Source of the DNA: Tissierellia bacterium
GTDB taxonomy: Bacteria; Bacillota; Clostridia; Tissierellales; Sedimentibacteraceae
Direction of reading: 5' to 3'
NCBI GenBank assembly: GCA_012518555.1
Contig: JAAYRW010000025.1
Coordinates: forward strand, 1-43,579
Length of the DNA: 43,579 nt
Both the position numbers and the translations under genes were made by a program. The notes beneath the pieces are model-generated. The model saw only the letters and a list, made by a program, of their open reading frames with translations. It did not search any database and was not told the DNA's origin. Positions 1 through 7,088 of this stretch are shown here, one piece after another; positions within the stretch are counted from its first letter, which is position 1, and every line of letters begins with the position of its first letter.

Positions 1-945
1 CCTATAAGGTATACAAGCTTTTTAAGCTATACAGGAATTACAAGTGCATTTTTCTTCCCTATACTTTTCATTTTCCTAGCAATTCCTCTTGTATACAGTG
101 TAATTTTAATGCTGAAAGCAAGAAGAAATATTAAAAAGGGCCTCCCTGTTGAAAGACCTACTTTGAAAAGTGCTCGAAGACGTATTAAAATATTGTATGG
201 TACTACGTGGATTATTTTAATAATTTTAGTACTGTCTTTTATAGCTGATGGGTTTTTTATGCCTGATATTGTAACATTAGCAGTGCTGGGTCCGGGTGTT
301 GGCACTATTATTGGGTTAAGCATTAGGTATTACATAAAGAAAAAGTCTTCTAAAAAAGGAGCCGGTGTAAAATATATTCTATTAGCATTTATCTTCATAA
401 TCATATTTATGCCTAAAATAGCAAGTTTGATAACAGATGGATTTGAAGATATTTATAAGGTAGATTCTCCGCCAGAAGGTTACCCAATAGTAACTATAGA
501 GGAATTAGTAGGACATTCAATAGGAGGAAATGAAATAAGCAGGGAGTTTAAACCCGGCAGCAGCCCCCTTGTACCTAAGCACTACGACTACAGGGAATTA
601 GTGAATATAGACGGAAACACTAAAACTATAACTATTAAGTACTACAATACTATAAATCCATACTTTGCCGAAAGAATATTTAAGGGAATAAATGATAGAT
701 TAGAAAAGGGTATTAAATGGCGAGGTATGACTATATTTCAGAGAAATATTATTATAGATGATGAGATGAAAAATTTATGGACTATGGATAATATGGTATT
801 AACAGAGGAGAGAGATGAAATTATTATCCAAAAAGGAAATAAAGTGCTACATCTTTTAGGGGATATAGATTATGATGAAGATAAAACAAAAGAGTTGATA
901 ATAAATAGATTCTTCTTAGATTCCGGTGCTTATGAAGAATTCTAG
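1..945 (+). CDS. 5'-truncated multi-pass membrane protein, function unknown
   Basis: The reading frame is open from the first base and ends with TAG at 943-945, so the 5' end of the gene lies outside the window. The visible 314 residues contain about four hydrophobic segments in the first 140 residues (around ILFIFLAIPLVYSVIL, TTWIILIILVLSFI, IVTLAVLGPGVGTIIGL and YILLAFIFIIIF). A hydrophilic domain of about 170 residues follows, rich in charged residues and probably extracytoplasmic. I do not recognise the family. Bacterial membrane proteins of this layout often accompany small regulators or transporters, but nothing here proves that. No terminator is obvious after the stop; a promoter for the next gene begins about 80 bases downstream. 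Confidence 0.7.
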   Translation, partial: PIRYTSFLSYTGITSAFFFPILFIFLAIPLVYSVILMLKARRNIKKGLPVERPTLKSARRRIKILYGTTWIILIILVLSFIADGFFMPDIVTLAVLGPGVGTIIGLSIRYYIKKKSSKKGAGVKYILLAFIFIIIFMPKIASLITDGFEDIYKVDSPPEGYPIVTIEELVGHSIGGNEISREFKPGSSPLVPKHYDYRELVNIDGNTKTITIKYYNTINPYFAERIFKGINDRLEKGIKWRGMTIFQRNIIIDDEMKNLWTMDNMVLTEERDEIIIQKGNKVLHLLGDIDYDEDKTKELIINRFFLDSGAYEEF

Positions 946-1023
946 GGGGTCTTATATTCAGTAAAATTAAACTATGTTTGACTTCGCAAGTTCAACTTAT
1001 AACTCAAAGGAATAAAAACCTAA

Positions 1024-1052
1024 TTGACAGGGCAGCTAGGATTCTATATAAT
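1024..1052 (+). promoter_or_regulatory. consensus sigma-A promoter of the ABC-F leader RNA
   Basis: TTGACA at 1024-1029 and TATAAT at 1047-1052 are separated by exactly 17 bases, a full 12/12 match to the vegetative consensus. Transcription would start near 1059 and give a leader of about 250 bases before the ABC-F start codon. Such a strong promoter ahead of a long structured leader fits control by premature termination rather than by initiation. Confidence 0.75.
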
Positions 1053-1088
1053 GGTTATATTAAAAAGAAAGGGCAAGGTATTTATAGA

Positions 1089-1100
1089 ATGTTAAAATAA
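1089..1100 (+). CDS. candidate three-codon leader ORF (Met-Leu-Lys-stop)
   Basis: ATG TTA AAA TAA, preceded by purine-rich sequence (AAGG at 1075-1078). It sits about 30 bases into the predicted transcript, and its stop codon abuts the left arm of the anti-antiterminator stem. Very short upstream ORFs are known sensors of ribosome-targeting drugs in leaders of this class. Two other short ORFs in the leader (1170-1187, M-I-I-G-G; 1230-1256, M-Q-S-L-F-A-F-I) have poorer ribosome sites. Translation is inferred, not shown. Confidence 0.4.
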   Translation: MLK

Positions 1101-1276
1101 TCCGCTTAAATAATAATTGTAAAATAACAGAGACATTAAAACTCAAGGGTTTCTTGTTGTGTTTTCATTATGATTATAGGTGGATAGTATTTTAATAGCT
1201 GTAGATATTTCATATAATATTTTATTAATATGCAAAGTTTATTTGCATTTATTTAGATATTAATTAGGCTAATGCT

Positions 1277-1306
1277 ATCCTCCTAAGACAAAAGGGAGGA
1301 TTTTTT
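1277..1306 (+). terminator. conditional intrinsic terminator that also buries the ABC-F ribosome site
   Basis: ATCCTCC (1277-1283) pairs perfectly with GGAGGAT (1295-1301) across an 11-base loop, followed by a run of T to 1306 and directly by the ATG at 1307. The right arm is the Shine-Dalgarno sequence of the ABC-F gene, so the hairpin can stop transcription and also block initiation on any read-through transcript. Confidence 0.75.
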
Positions 1307-2950
1307 ATGCTTATAGTAGAATGCAGTAAAATAAAGAAATTTTATGGGGATAGGTTGATTTTAGATATTGACAATTTAAATATATATTCAGAGGATAGGA
1401 TTGGTATTGTTGGTTTAAATGGTGTTGGGAAAACTACTCTAATTAATATTTTGAGCAAAAGATTAAAGCCTGATGAAGGATGGGTTAGACTTAGAGGCAA
1501 GGCAGAATATATTTCTCAACTTGAAAATCCTGACTACTATAATATCGGTAGTGAAATAGCTTCAAAATTTGGTGTGGCCACTTCATGGAATGAAAGTATG
1601 AGTGGCGGCGAAAAAACAAGATTTAAGTTGGCAGGAGCTTTAGAAAATGAAAGTATGCTAATTTTTGCCGATGAGCCGACAAGTAGCATGGATATTGAAG
1701 GTATTGAGCTGGTGGAAAAGAAATTGGACGAATATAAGGGTGCATTGGTAATAATCTCTCACGATAGAAGTTTTTTAGATAAGTTATGCAATAAAATTAT
1801 TGAAATAGAAAACAGCCGTATAAAAATTTATGAGGGAAATTTTAGTGACTATAGTAACCAAAAACTTCACGAAATACAAAGGGCTCAATTTGAATACGAT
1901 GAATACCTTAAGGAAAAAAAACGTCTTGAAGGTGCAATAGCTGATACAAAACAAAAGGTAAAAAGTATAAGGGGAACTCCCAAAAGAATGGGAAATTCTG
2001 AAGCAAGGCTTCATAAAATGGGCGGTCAAAAGGCAAAATCAAATTTAGACAGAAAAGTCGGTAATTTGAAAAAGAGGATTGAGCATTTAGAAGTGAAAGA
2101 AAAACCCAAAAGTCAATCCCCTATAAAAATAGATATTATGGATTCCGATAGAATACATAGTAAAATAATAATAGAAGGTAAAAATATAAATAAATCTTTT
2201 GGAAATAAAACTTTATTTAAAAATGCTGAATTCTTTATATATAATGGTTCAAAGGCTGCTTTAATAGGACCTAACGGTTGCGGAAAAAGCACCCTGGTGA
2301 AAATGATAATTAACAATGAAAACTCAATTAAGCTGTCCAAGAATGCAAAGATAGGATACTTCAGCCAAGATATGAACATCTTAAATGAGAATTCCAACAT
2401 TATTGATAATGTTATGGAAAGTAGTATTCACCCTGAGAGTTTTGCCAGGCTTATACTTGCAAGATTGTTATTTAAAGGTGAGGATATTTATAAACCTGTG
2501 GATGTGTTAAGCGGAGGAGAGCAAATTAAAGTATCTTTTGCCAAGATATTGTTGCAGGATATTAATTTGTTAATATTAGATGAACCAACCAATTATTTAG
2601 ATATTAACTCCCTAGAAGTTATGGAAGATACTCTTAAGGAGTATGATAGAACATTGCTACTGGTATCCCATGACCGAAGTTTAATAAGCAAGGTTGCAAA
2701 TCAAATTATGGTTATTGAAAATTATAAAATAAAAACTTTCAATGGTACTTATGAAGAATACAAGGAGAAAAATAATGCAAGTAAAACTAATAACCAAGAT
2801 ATAAATATGCAAATAATTTTATTGGAAAACAAGCTCTCACAAATTATAGGGAAACTATCTATGCAACTGAAAAAGGAAGAATTAGAAGCCTTGGATAATG
2901 AGTATTATGAAACATTAGATATGTTAAATAAATTGAAGAATTCTAAGTAA
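1307..2950 (+). CDS. ABC-F ribosome-protection ATPase, antibiotic-resistance (VmlR/Vga/CplR-like) type
   Basis: A 547-residue protein with two ABC ATPase domains and no membrane segments. Domain 1 has Walker A GLNGVGKTT, signature MSGGEKTR and Walker B LIFADEPTSSMD. Domain 2 has GPNGCGKST, LSGGEQIK and LLILDEPTNYLD. Between them lies a charged inter-domain linker (about residues 190-265, with RMGNSEARLHKM) of the type that reaches into the ribosomal peptidyl-transferase centre. Proteins of this family bind the E site and dislodge lincosamides, streptogramin A and pleuromutilins. Length and linker resemble VmlR and Vga more than the housekeeping EttA/Uup types. The attenuator leader strongly supports an inducible resistance role. 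The exact drug spectrum cannot be read from sequence. Confidence 0.85.
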   Translation: MLIVECSKIKKFYGDRLILDIDNLNIYSEDRIGIVGLNGVGKTTLINILSKRLKPDEGWVRLRGKAEYISQLENPDYYNIGSEIASKFGVATSWNESMSGGEKTRFKLAGALENESMLIFADEPTSSMDIEGIELVEKKLDEYKGALVIISHDRSFLDKLCNKIIEIENSRIKIYEGNFSDYSNQKLHEIQRAQFEYDEYLKEKKRLEGAIADTKQKVKSIRGTPKRMGNSEARLHKMGGQKAKSNLDRKVGNLKKRIEHLEVKEKPKSQSPIKIDIMDSDRIHSKIIIEGKNINKSFGNKTLFKNAEFFIYNGSKAALIGPNGCGKSTLVKMIINNENSIKLSKNAKIGYFSQDMNILNENSNIIDNVMESSIHPESFARLILARLLFKGEDIYKPVDVLSGGEQIKVSFAKILLQDINLLILDEPTNYLDINSLEVMEDTLKEYDRTLLLVSHDRSLISKVANQIMVIENYKIKTFNGTYEEYKEKNNASKTNNQDINMQIILLENKLSQIIGKLSMQLKKEELEALDNEYYETLDMLNKLKNSK

Positions 2951-3004
2951 TAAATCAGATGCAAAACAAGAGTGGAAGAGCATTTACTAATATATAATTT
3001 TATA

Positions 3005-3032
3005 TTGTTAAACTGTATATAAATGGTATAAT
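3005..3032 (+). promoter_or_regulatory. sigma-A-like promoter ahead of the Rpn-type remnant
   Basis: TTGTTA (3005-3010) and TATAAT (3027-3032) with 16-base spacing, about 44 bases before the ATG of the broken gene, which keeps a good ribosome site (CGGAGG at 3065-3070). Confidence 0.5.
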
Positions 3033-3075
3033 ATAGGTAGATTTAAGAAGATAAAAAAGAATTTCGGAGGATTCT

Positions 3076-3570
3076 ATGAACAGTGAATTTGAAAAAGAAA
3101 CTGTAATTGCAAATGACCCGGAATTTATATCACCAAAGATTGATTATGCCTTTAAGCAAATGATGAATAATGAAATTGCACTGAAGAATTTTTTAAGTGC
3201 CGTCCTAAAAATTGAGGAAAAGGAAATTGATGATAATATTGACTGAAAAAAAGAAGGAATAAAAGCAGCATATGATGAGCTGATTGCATTAGAAAATGAT
3301 GATGAAAGAAGGAAAATATACAGAATAAGAGAAAAAGCAATAATGGACTACAAGGTACAAAACCGCGCTGCGCGAGAAGAAGGAAGAGAAGAAGGAATTA
3401 AAGTAGGGATTGAAAAAGGAATAGAAAAAGGAATAGAAAAAGGGAAAATACAGACTGCTAAAAACATGTTAAAAAGTGGTTTGAGTGTAGAGCTGATTAG
3501 CAGTGTAACTGAATTATCCATAGAAAAGATTAAAGAACTTCTAAAAGAAATTGAGGAAAAAAACTATTGA
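3076..3570 (+). pseudogene. decayed Rpn/YhgA-type PD-(D/E)XK nuclease (transposase-family) gene
   Basis: The N-terminus (ISPKIDYAFKQMMNNEIALK, followed by NFLSAVLKIEEKEI) is typical of the Rpn / COG5464 PD-(D/E)XK nuclease family, proteins of roughly 280-310 residues. An in-frame TGA at 3244-3246 follows 56 codons. Beyond it, in the same frame, comes only the family's C-terminal part: a charged helix, a tandem IEKGIEKGIEKG stretch and the terminal KNMLKSGLSVELISSVTELS motif, ending at 3570. The catalytic middle section is missing, so an internal deletion plus a nonsense codon has inactivated the gene. The intact downstream frame alone (from 3343, 75 residues) would lack the nuclease core. Confidence 0.8.
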
Positions 3571-3597
3571 CATTAACGTTACGTCAATGTTTATACT
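3567..3597 (+). promoter_or_regulatory. MerR-type promoter/operator with 19-bp spacer
   Basis: TTGACA (3567-3572) and TATACT (3592-3597) are separated by 19 bases instead of the normal 17. A 21-bp dyad (3570-3590, 18 of 21 positions symmetrical, ends ACATT/AATGT) fills the spacer. This is the hallmark of MerR-family promoters, where the activator twists an overlong spacer. It lies 22 bases before the MerR gene, so the regulator probably controls itself. The -35 overlaps the stop codon of the preceding remnant. Confidence 0.8.
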
Positions 3598-3618
3598 GAT
3601 AATGTAAGGAGTGAAGAC

Positions 3619-4380
3619 ATGGAATATACAATTAAAAAGCTTAGCCAACTTGCAGGAGTCAGTAGGAGAACATTGAGGTATTATGATGAAATAGGAATTC
3701 TAAAGCCGGCAAGAATTAATTCATCAGGATATCGTATATATGGCAAAAAAGAAATTGATATACTGCAACAAATTTTATTTTATAGGGAGCTGGGTTTTAA
3801 CTTAGACAGCATAAAGAAAATTATTCATACTCCGGATTTTGATGAAATTAATGCGCTTAAACAGCACCATAATCAACTCCTTGCTAGAAGACAGCAGATA
3901 GATACCTTAATCTATAATGTGGAAAAGACAATCTCTAGTAAAGAAGGGAGAATAAAAATGAGAGATGAAGAAAAGTTTGAAGGCTTTAAGAAGAAGTTAA
4001 TTGAAGACAATGAAAAGGAATATGGAAAAGAAATAAGAGAAAAATACGGTGAGGAAGCTGTGAAAAAATCCAACCAGCAGTTTATGAATATGACAGAAGA
4101 ACAGTATAATGAATTGAAGGAGCTTGAAAAGAAGGTTTTTGAAACATTGAAGGAAGCCTACAAAACCGGAAATCCTGAAGGAGAACTTGGTCAAAAAACA
4201 GCAGAGCTTCATAAAAAGTGGATTACATTCTGCTGGGGTAGCTACAACCCTGAAGCCCATGCTAATTTAACTCAAATGTATGTAGATGATGAAAGATTCA
4301 GAGCTTACTATGATAAGGAACAAGCGGGAAGTGCTGTATTTTTAAGAGATGCTGTGAAAATTTATACTGAAAACATATAA
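3619..4380 (+). CDS. MerR-family drug-sensing regulator with TipAS domain
   Basis: A 253-residue protein. Residues 1-70 form the MerR winged helix-turn-helix (KKLSQLAGVSRRTLRYYDEI, then the wing GYRIYGKKE), and a dimerisation coiled coil spans about 75-115. The C-terminal part (about 125-253) is a TipAS domain, the globin-like antibiotic-binding fold of TipAL and Mta (FMNMTEEQYNELKELEKKVF, WITFCWGSYNPEAHANL, YVDDERFRAYYDKEQAGSA). Family members activate promoters on binding thiopeptides or other hydrophobic drugs. The 19-bp-spacer operator immediately upstream points to autoregulation. No obvious second target gene follows; a terminator closes the unit. Its position two genes from an ABC-F resistance gene suggests a drug-response segment, which is inference. 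Confidence 0.88.
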   Translation: MEYTIKKLSQLAGVSRRTLRYYDEIGILKPARINSSGYRIYGKKEIDILQQILFYRELGFNLDSIKKIIHTPDFDEINALKQHHNQLLARRQQIDTLIYNVEKTISSKEGRIKMRDEEKFEGFKKKLIEDNEKEYGKEIREKYGEEAVKKSNQQFMNMTEEQYNELKELEKKVFETLKEAYKTGNPEGELGQKTAELHKKWITFCWGSYNPEAHANLTQMYVDDERFRAYYDKEQAGSAVFLRDAVKIYTENI

Positions 4381-4523
4381 TTTAATCAAGGTATCAATAG
4401 CGGAATTATTCCAAGCTATACCAATTGTAAATGATATATATTGAATAGGAAGACATTCTTTATATATTTATTAGAATATATTAAGGCAAAGATATTGAGA
4501 TAAGTCATCATAATAAAACATCT

Positions 4524-4557
4524 AAAGACACTGACTGTAGGAACAGGGTGTCTTTTT
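4524..4557 (+). terminator. intrinsic terminator after the MerR-TipAS gene
   Basis: AAAGACAC (4524-4531) pairs with GTGTCTTT (4548-4555) over a 16-base loop and runs into further T residues. It separates the accessory segment from the yqfC cluster. Confidence 0.7.
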
Positions 4558-4572
4558 CTTATTGTCTTATAA

Positions 4573-4601
4573 TCATAGACTTGTAACTACATGCATAATT
4601 T
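4573..4601 (+). promoter_or_regulatory. candidate sigma-E promoter for yqfC-yqfD
   Basis: TCATAGA (4573-4579) and CATAATTT (4594-4601), 14 bases apart, resemble the sigma-E consensus (TCATATT and CATACANT). In Bacillus subtilis yqfC and yqfD belong to the mother-cell sigma-E regulon, which supports the assignment. The match is partial. Confidence 0.4.
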
Positions 4602-4636
4602 ATAATAAGACAAATATTTGCTTGGGGGAGAGAAGT

Positions 4637-4915
4637 ATGAGTAAGTTTAACAATTTCAGGAGCAAGTTGGCCGATGAATTAGAGATTCCCAACAATGCTT
4701 TATCTGATAATTTTGATTTAAAAATGCACGGCACTAAAAAGGTAATAATAGAAAATCACTTGGGGGTAACAATCTATGAAGACAATATAGTAACAGTTAA
4801 AACTAATGATTCGAAAATAACTATAAAAGGCTCCAAATTTAAAATAGAAGAGATTAATAACTACAATGTTATAGTGAAGGGGAATATTAAAGAAATAATT
4901 TTCGATAAGGAGTAG
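4637..4915 (+). CDS. yqfC: sporulation protein YqfC
   Basis: A 92-residue protein of the YqfC/YabP family, expressed in the mother cell during sporulation and always paired with yqfD. The start at ATG 4637 (MSKFNNFRSKLADELEIPNN) is chosen because GGGGGAG lies just upstream and the length then matches Bacillus YqfC. The frame is open further upstream, but that stretch carries the candidate sigma-E promoter. The second half is a beta-rich stretch (KKVIIENHLGVTIYEDNIVT, KITIKGSKFKIEEI) typical of the family. Only two bases separate it from yqfD, so the two are co-transcribed. The molecular function is unknown in all species I know of. Confidence 0.85.
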   Translation: MSKFNNFRSKLADELEIPNNALSDNFDLKMHGTKKVIIENHLGVTIYEDNIVTVKTNDSKITIKGSKFKIEEINNYNVIVKGNIKEIIFDKE

Positions 4916-4917
4916 GT

Positions 4918-6021
4918 ATGTTAATATTCAAGTTAGTATATTTAATCAGAGGCTATGTGGTAATTTCTATTGACTCAAACTTAGAAAAAACTTTGAATAT
5001 ACTCCGAAGAAAAAACATTTCCGTTTGGGATGTTGAAAAGAATGAAAAAGGAAATAAATTCAAAATTTCCTATGATGATTATGTTAAACATTCAGATTTG
5101 ATAAAGGAAATAAATGATGATGTAAGCAAAAAAGGATTAATATTTAAATTAAACAGAATGAAGTTCAGGAAGGGATTTTCTATAGGCCTTTTAATTTCTA
5201 TTATATGTTTATTTCTTTTGACTTCTCTCATATGGCAGGTGGAAGTTGTTGGGACTAATCAGACAAACACTAATAAAATTATGAGACTTTTAAAAGAAAA
5301 TAAAATAAACATGCCTGCTTCACTGTCCAAAAATGATATGCAAGAAATTGAAACTTTAATTTATACGGATTTAGATTTATTTAAGTTTGTAGAAGTTTAC
5401 ATAGAAGGTTCAAAGTTAATTATTTTCGTAAGGGAAAAAGAAGCGGAATTAACTGAAATTAAAAGTAACGAGCCGAGCAGTATCGTATCTGCTAAAAACG
5501 CCATTGTATACAAGGTCATTGCCAAAAGTGGGCAACCTGTAGTTAAGGAAGGGGATGTTGTATATGAAGGCCAAACATTAGTTATGGGAATTATGCAAAA
5601 TATAAGCACAGAAGAATTCCTTACGGTACCTTCTGATGGCACTATTTACGGTAAGACATATTACAACTTTGAAATGAAGGAAGAAAAGGTTAGAAATGTC
5701 AATGTAGCAACCAATAAAAGTAAATCTGTTTATTACTTGAATAAAAATGGAAATAGTATTAAAATAATAGGTGACAAAGAGCCTTATGAAAACTATAATT
5801 ATAGAGAGAATATAATTAATCTACCTATTATTTCGAAATTAACTGCTATTACTTTTTTAAAAGCTACATACTATGAAGAAGAAATAAAGGAAGTTGAAAT
5901 AGATGAAAACACCGCACTTAATAAAATGAAAGTAAGTATGTATGATGAGTTGCTTAGAAGGTGCAGTGCAGACAGCCGGGTATTAAAATCAACTATAAAT
6001 CATTCGGAAGATAGTGATTAG
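4918..6021 (+). CDS. yqfD: sporulation protein YqfD, cut short by an in-frame amber codon
   Basis: A 367-residue YqfD-family protein (related to Bacillus YqfD, about 400 residues). It has an N-terminal amphipathic domain, one membrane segment at about residues 84-105 (GLLISIICLFLLTSLIW), then a large domain facing across the membrane (VEVVGTNQTNTNKIMRLL onward). It ends at TAG 6019-6021 after HSEDSD. Reading on in the same frame gives YYLRAQIEVIEDIGE and further residues to TAA at 6121-6123, which overlaps the phoH start by one base. That extension is the conserved family C-terminus and restores a length near 401. This looks like a recent nonsense mutation (or a base error) at codon 368, probably from a tyrosine codon. 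The truncated protein may or may not work. Confidence 0.85.
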   Translation: MLIFKLVYLIRGYVVISIDSNLEKTLNILRRKNISVWDVEKNEKGNKFKISYDDYVKHSDLIKEINDDVSKKGLIFKLNRMKFRKGFSIGLLISIICLFLLTSLIWQVEVVGTNQTNTNKIMRLLKENKINMPASLSKNDMQEIETLIYTDLDLFKFVEVYIEGSKLIIFVREKEAELTEIKSNEPSSIVSAKNAIVYKVIAKSGQPVVKEGDVVYEGQTLVMGIMQNISTEEFLTVPSDGTIYGKTYYNFEMKEEKVRNVNVATNKSKSVYYLNKNGNSIKIIGDKEPYENYNYRENIINLPIISKLTAITFLKATYYEEEIKEVEIDENTALNKMKVSMYDELLRRCSADSRVLKSTINHSEDSD

Positions 6022-6122
6022 TATTACTTAAGGGCACAAATAGAAGTAATAGAAGATATAGGTGAAAAAGTTAGAATTTTTCCTATGATTGAAAAGCACA
6101 ATGAAGATACTGAGGAGGATTA

Positions 6123-7088
6123 ATGGAGTTTTTTGAAGAAAATGTCTTAATAAATAATGAAGATGAGCTAATTAAACTTTTGGGGATTAGGGATAAAAAT
6201 ATAAAGGTTATAAAGAGTTATTTCGATGTAAATATATTAGTAAGGAATGGAGCTGTAAAAGTAACGGGAGATAAAGAAATTTCAAAGACCGTTGCAAAAA
6301 TTTTAAAAGATATTTTAAATACTATAAGGACAGAAGGGGAAATAAGCGACCAAAGAATTGTTTATTTAATTGAATCCAACAAAACAAATTTAAATATAGA
6401 TTATAATAAAATATTAAAAGAAATAATTGTAACTACTGCTTCAGGAAGAATAATAAAGCCTAAGACTGTAGGTCAAAAAAGATATTACGATATGATTACG
6501 TCTAAAGATATAACTTTTGGAATTGGTCCTGCGGGAACAGGTAAGACTTACTTAGCAGTAGCTGCGGCGGTTAATGCTTTCAGGAAAAAAGAAGTTGAGC
6601 GTATTATATTAACTCGTCCTGCAGTAGAAGCAGGAGAGAAATTAGGTTTTTTACCGGGAGATTTGCAAGATAAGGTAGATCCCTATCTAAGACCTTTATA
6701 CGATGCTTTGTTTGACATAATGGGAATTGAGAATTTCATGAAAAATGTTGACAAACAAATGATTGAAGTAGCTCCCTTAGCTTATATGAGAGGTCGAACA
6801 TTGGACTCGTCTTTTATTATTTTAGATGAGGCTCAAAATACTACAAAAGAGCAAATGAAGATGTTTCTAACTCGTTTAGGATATGGGTCTAAAGCGGTAA
6901 TAACTGGAGATATAACTCAAATTGACTTGCCTCATGGTAAGAAATCAGGATTGAAAACAGTTATAAATATTTTAAAAGAAGTAGAAGGTATTGGATTTAT
7001 GTTTTTTAACAATAGGGATGTTGTAAGGCATAAATTGGTACAAGATATAATAAGAGCATATGAGAAGCACGAGGAAAATCAAAAATGA
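6123..7088 (+). CDS. phoH: PhoH-like ATPase
   Basis: A 321-residue PhoH family P-loop ATPase. An N-terminal KH-like region (about 1-110) precedes the ATPase core with Walker A GPAGTGKTYLAV, the RPAVEAGEKLGFLPGDLQ segment, and Walker B SSFIILDEAQNTTKEQMK. The downstream TRLGYGSKAVITGDITQIDL motif is typical. The protein is cytoplasmic and thought to act in RNA metabolism or ribosome maturation together with YbeY, the next gene, which overlaps it by four bases (ATGA). The start ATG overlaps the ancestral yqfD stop by one base. Confidence 0.92.
   Translation: MEFFEENVLINNEDELIKLLGIRDKNIKVIKSYFDVNILVRNGAVKVTGDKEISKTVAKILKDILNTIRTEGEISDQRIVYLIESNKTNLNIDYNKILKEIIVTTASGRIIKPKTVGQKRYYDMITSKDITFGIGPAGTGKTYLAVAAAVNAFRKKEVERIILTRPAVEAGEKLGFLPGDLQDKVDPYLRPLYDALFDIMGIENFMKNVDKQMIEVAPLAYMRGRTLDSSFIILDEAQNTTKEQMKMFLTRLGYGSKAVITGDITQIDLPHGKKSGLKTVINILKEVEGIGFMFFNNRDVVRHKLVQDIIRAYEKHEENQK

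Larger units (their letters stand above)
1059..1306 (+). promoter_or_regulatory. attenuator leader controlling the ABC-F gene
   Basis: This 248-base stretch without a large gene can fold in two exclusive ways. In state 1, 1100-1117 pairs with 1167-1185 (one bulge at 1176, one A-G mismatch, two G-U pairs), leaving 1277-1301 free to form an intrinsic terminator. In state 2, 1179-1191 pairs with 1271-1283 (12 of 13 positions, one G-U), which destroys the terminator. A three-codon ORF (1089-1100) ends exactly where the first stem begins, so a ribosome stalled there would prevent state 1 and favour read-through. This matches the known ribosome-mediated attenuation of antibiotic-resistance ABC-F genes. 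The pairings were worked out by eye. Confidence 0.65.

Noticed and set aside
948-1100. Open frame reading IDRAARILYNGYIKKKGQG, possible gene remnant after the first gene
   Set aside because: It has no start codon with a ribosome site, and it runs through a perfect sigma-A promoter (1024-1052) and the first leader ORF; the openness is best explained by chance.
3408-3447. Tandem 12-base repeats (IEKG units) as a minisatellite or CRISPR-like array
   Set aside because: Only three imperfect units inside the usual charged C-terminal helix of Rpn-family proteins. No CRISPR array or cas gene was seen anywhere in the window.
6019-6021. Amber codon in yqfD as a pyrrolysine or other recoding site
   Set aside because: No supporting element was seen in the window, and YqfD is not a known recoded protein. 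A nonsense mutation or base error is simpler.
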